A stretch of 64,000 nt of DNA from Nilaparvata lugens (Eukaryota; Arthropoda; Insecta; Hemiptera; Delphacidae), in contig NC_052506.1 in NCBI RefSeq assembly GCF_014356525.2, forward strand, positions 13,018,783-13,082,782, in the 5' to 3' direction. This document shows, piece after piece, positions 63,227-64,000 of this stretch (within the stretch, counting starts at the first letter, position 1; each line of letters opens with the position of its first letter). The translations under genes were made by a program, and so were the position numbers. Below the pieces are notes generated by a model. That model worked only from the letters and a program-made list of their open reading frames with translations, searched no databases and was not told where the DNA came from.

Positions 63227-64000
63227 CAAAACCTCCGGTATCCATAATTTAATTTATTTCAACACTAGCTTCAACTCTTCCTTATTTCGAGCTCTTGCCT
63301 TCGCCATTCATAAAATGATTGGTTTAGAATCACATTTTAATTGTGAAAAGCTGGATGGAATTGTAATGAATCATTATTATTTTATTCTATCAATTCTCAG
63401 TATCCCTTCAGTTATTAGACTGAATAGTTTTTTCAACTAGTACGCTTACAAGAATTATTTTTTTGATGGAAAACTTTAAGGACTAGAATCCTATTTTTCC
63501 ACTGTAAGGCGTTCAATAACAACTATAAACAAGTATTAACGAATAATTCTGATTGTGTCTGGCTTTGATTCCGTGGCATAATGTTTATCACCTTGTAGCA
63601 TTTTGTCACCTTTACTCATACAAAGTTCTTGAAGTTTTCAATTTTTACAAAAGAGCTAATTCAATTCTTTGGCAGTTCAAATTCCTTGAAAAGTTCAGAA
63701 TGTATAGAATAAATCATGCCTCATATCCCTGAACCAGAATTATGAACATCTTACCTTATTCAAATTCGAATACTTTGATATGCTTCCCTCTCAATTACTC
63801 GTTGTAGTTGAAAATTCATAAAATGCTCAAATCTTGTTGGCAAAAACATTAAAATTTCAAGACTTGAATATCTACTCTCAAATCTGTTTATCATAAAATA
63901 TGTTTTGGCTACATCGAAACATCATAGATGTAGATGAATATTGGCAACTTTTGACTTGAAACATCTTCAAGAAAATATCTTCTTCAAATAAAAATGGTTG
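63227..64000 (+). other. Rgl 3' UTR (extends toward window edge)
   Basis: Non-coding sequence after the stop. Canonical AATAAA signals occur at 63708-63713 and 63987-63992; which is used, and whether the UTR extends beyond the window, is not decidable here. No other gene is seen before the window ends. Confidence 0.5.

Larger units (their letters stand above)
61436..62355. mobile_element. MITE (GGGCCGGTTTCCGA ends) with nested Helitron
   Basis: 'gggccggtttccgaactcgg' faces 'ccgagctcggaaaccggccc'. Inner arms 'ggagtcagaaaattggcttt' and its inverse are present. The Helitron at 61552-62181 splits it. Second member of the family at 45029-45390. Confidence 0.8.

Overview
The window looks like draft nuclear DNA from an insect, most likely a hemipteran and possibly a planthopper. 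The reasons are AT-rich intergenic and intronic sequence, GT-AG introns of several kilobases, and very dense short inverted-repeat elements, Helitron-like elements, tRNA-derived SINEs and non-LTR retrotransposon pieces. The species is an inference; no species-diagnostic gene was seen.

One conventional gene is present, on the plus strand: an Rgl/RalGDS-type Ral guanine nucleotide exchange factor. Its coding exons run from 11836 to 63226 with a very long first intron (12019-37694). A GC-rich block at 10340-10415 (GC box, CRE, insect initiator) is the best promoter candidate. Fifteen coding segments are visible, one of them a near-identical duplicate. They encode the N-terminal part, the second half of the RasGEF N-terminal module, the catalytic RasGEF (CDC25) domain, a Ser-rich linker and the C-terminal Ras-association domain. 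Ras-GTP would bind the last domain and recruit the protein to activate Ral. Exon phases agree throughout except at three defects: a segment encoding the first half of the RasGEF N-terminal module is not found between 37799 and 39565; the 213-nt catalytic exon occurs twice (47396-47608 and 49003-49215); and exon 9 carries one extra A (53919-53922) that breaks the frame before an otherwise canonical ending. All three could be assembly or sequencing errors, and each is testable.

Layout: 1-10.3 kb is intergenic with RTE-like relics, SINE pieces and foldback elements. 10.3-12.0 kb holds the promoter, leader and first coding exon. 12-37.7 kb is the first intron, loaded with nested elements. 37.7-63.2 kb holds the remaining exons interleaved with transposons. 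63.2-64 kb is the 3' UTR.

The most striking non-coding structure is layered insertion. Examples are a three-level nest at 61436-62355, a TTAA-flanked 622-bp hairpin element splitting a SINE, a hairpin element associated with an inverted copy of its own flank at 58657-59130, and a SINE with a 73-nt cloverleaf head whose body also occurs as inverted pairs. Two young retrotransposon insertions with perfect target duplications sit in introns (51088-52617 and 55987-56164); the first ends 49 bp from a splice acceptor. I did not find a bacterial-type system, a CRISPR array or any second protein-coding host gene.
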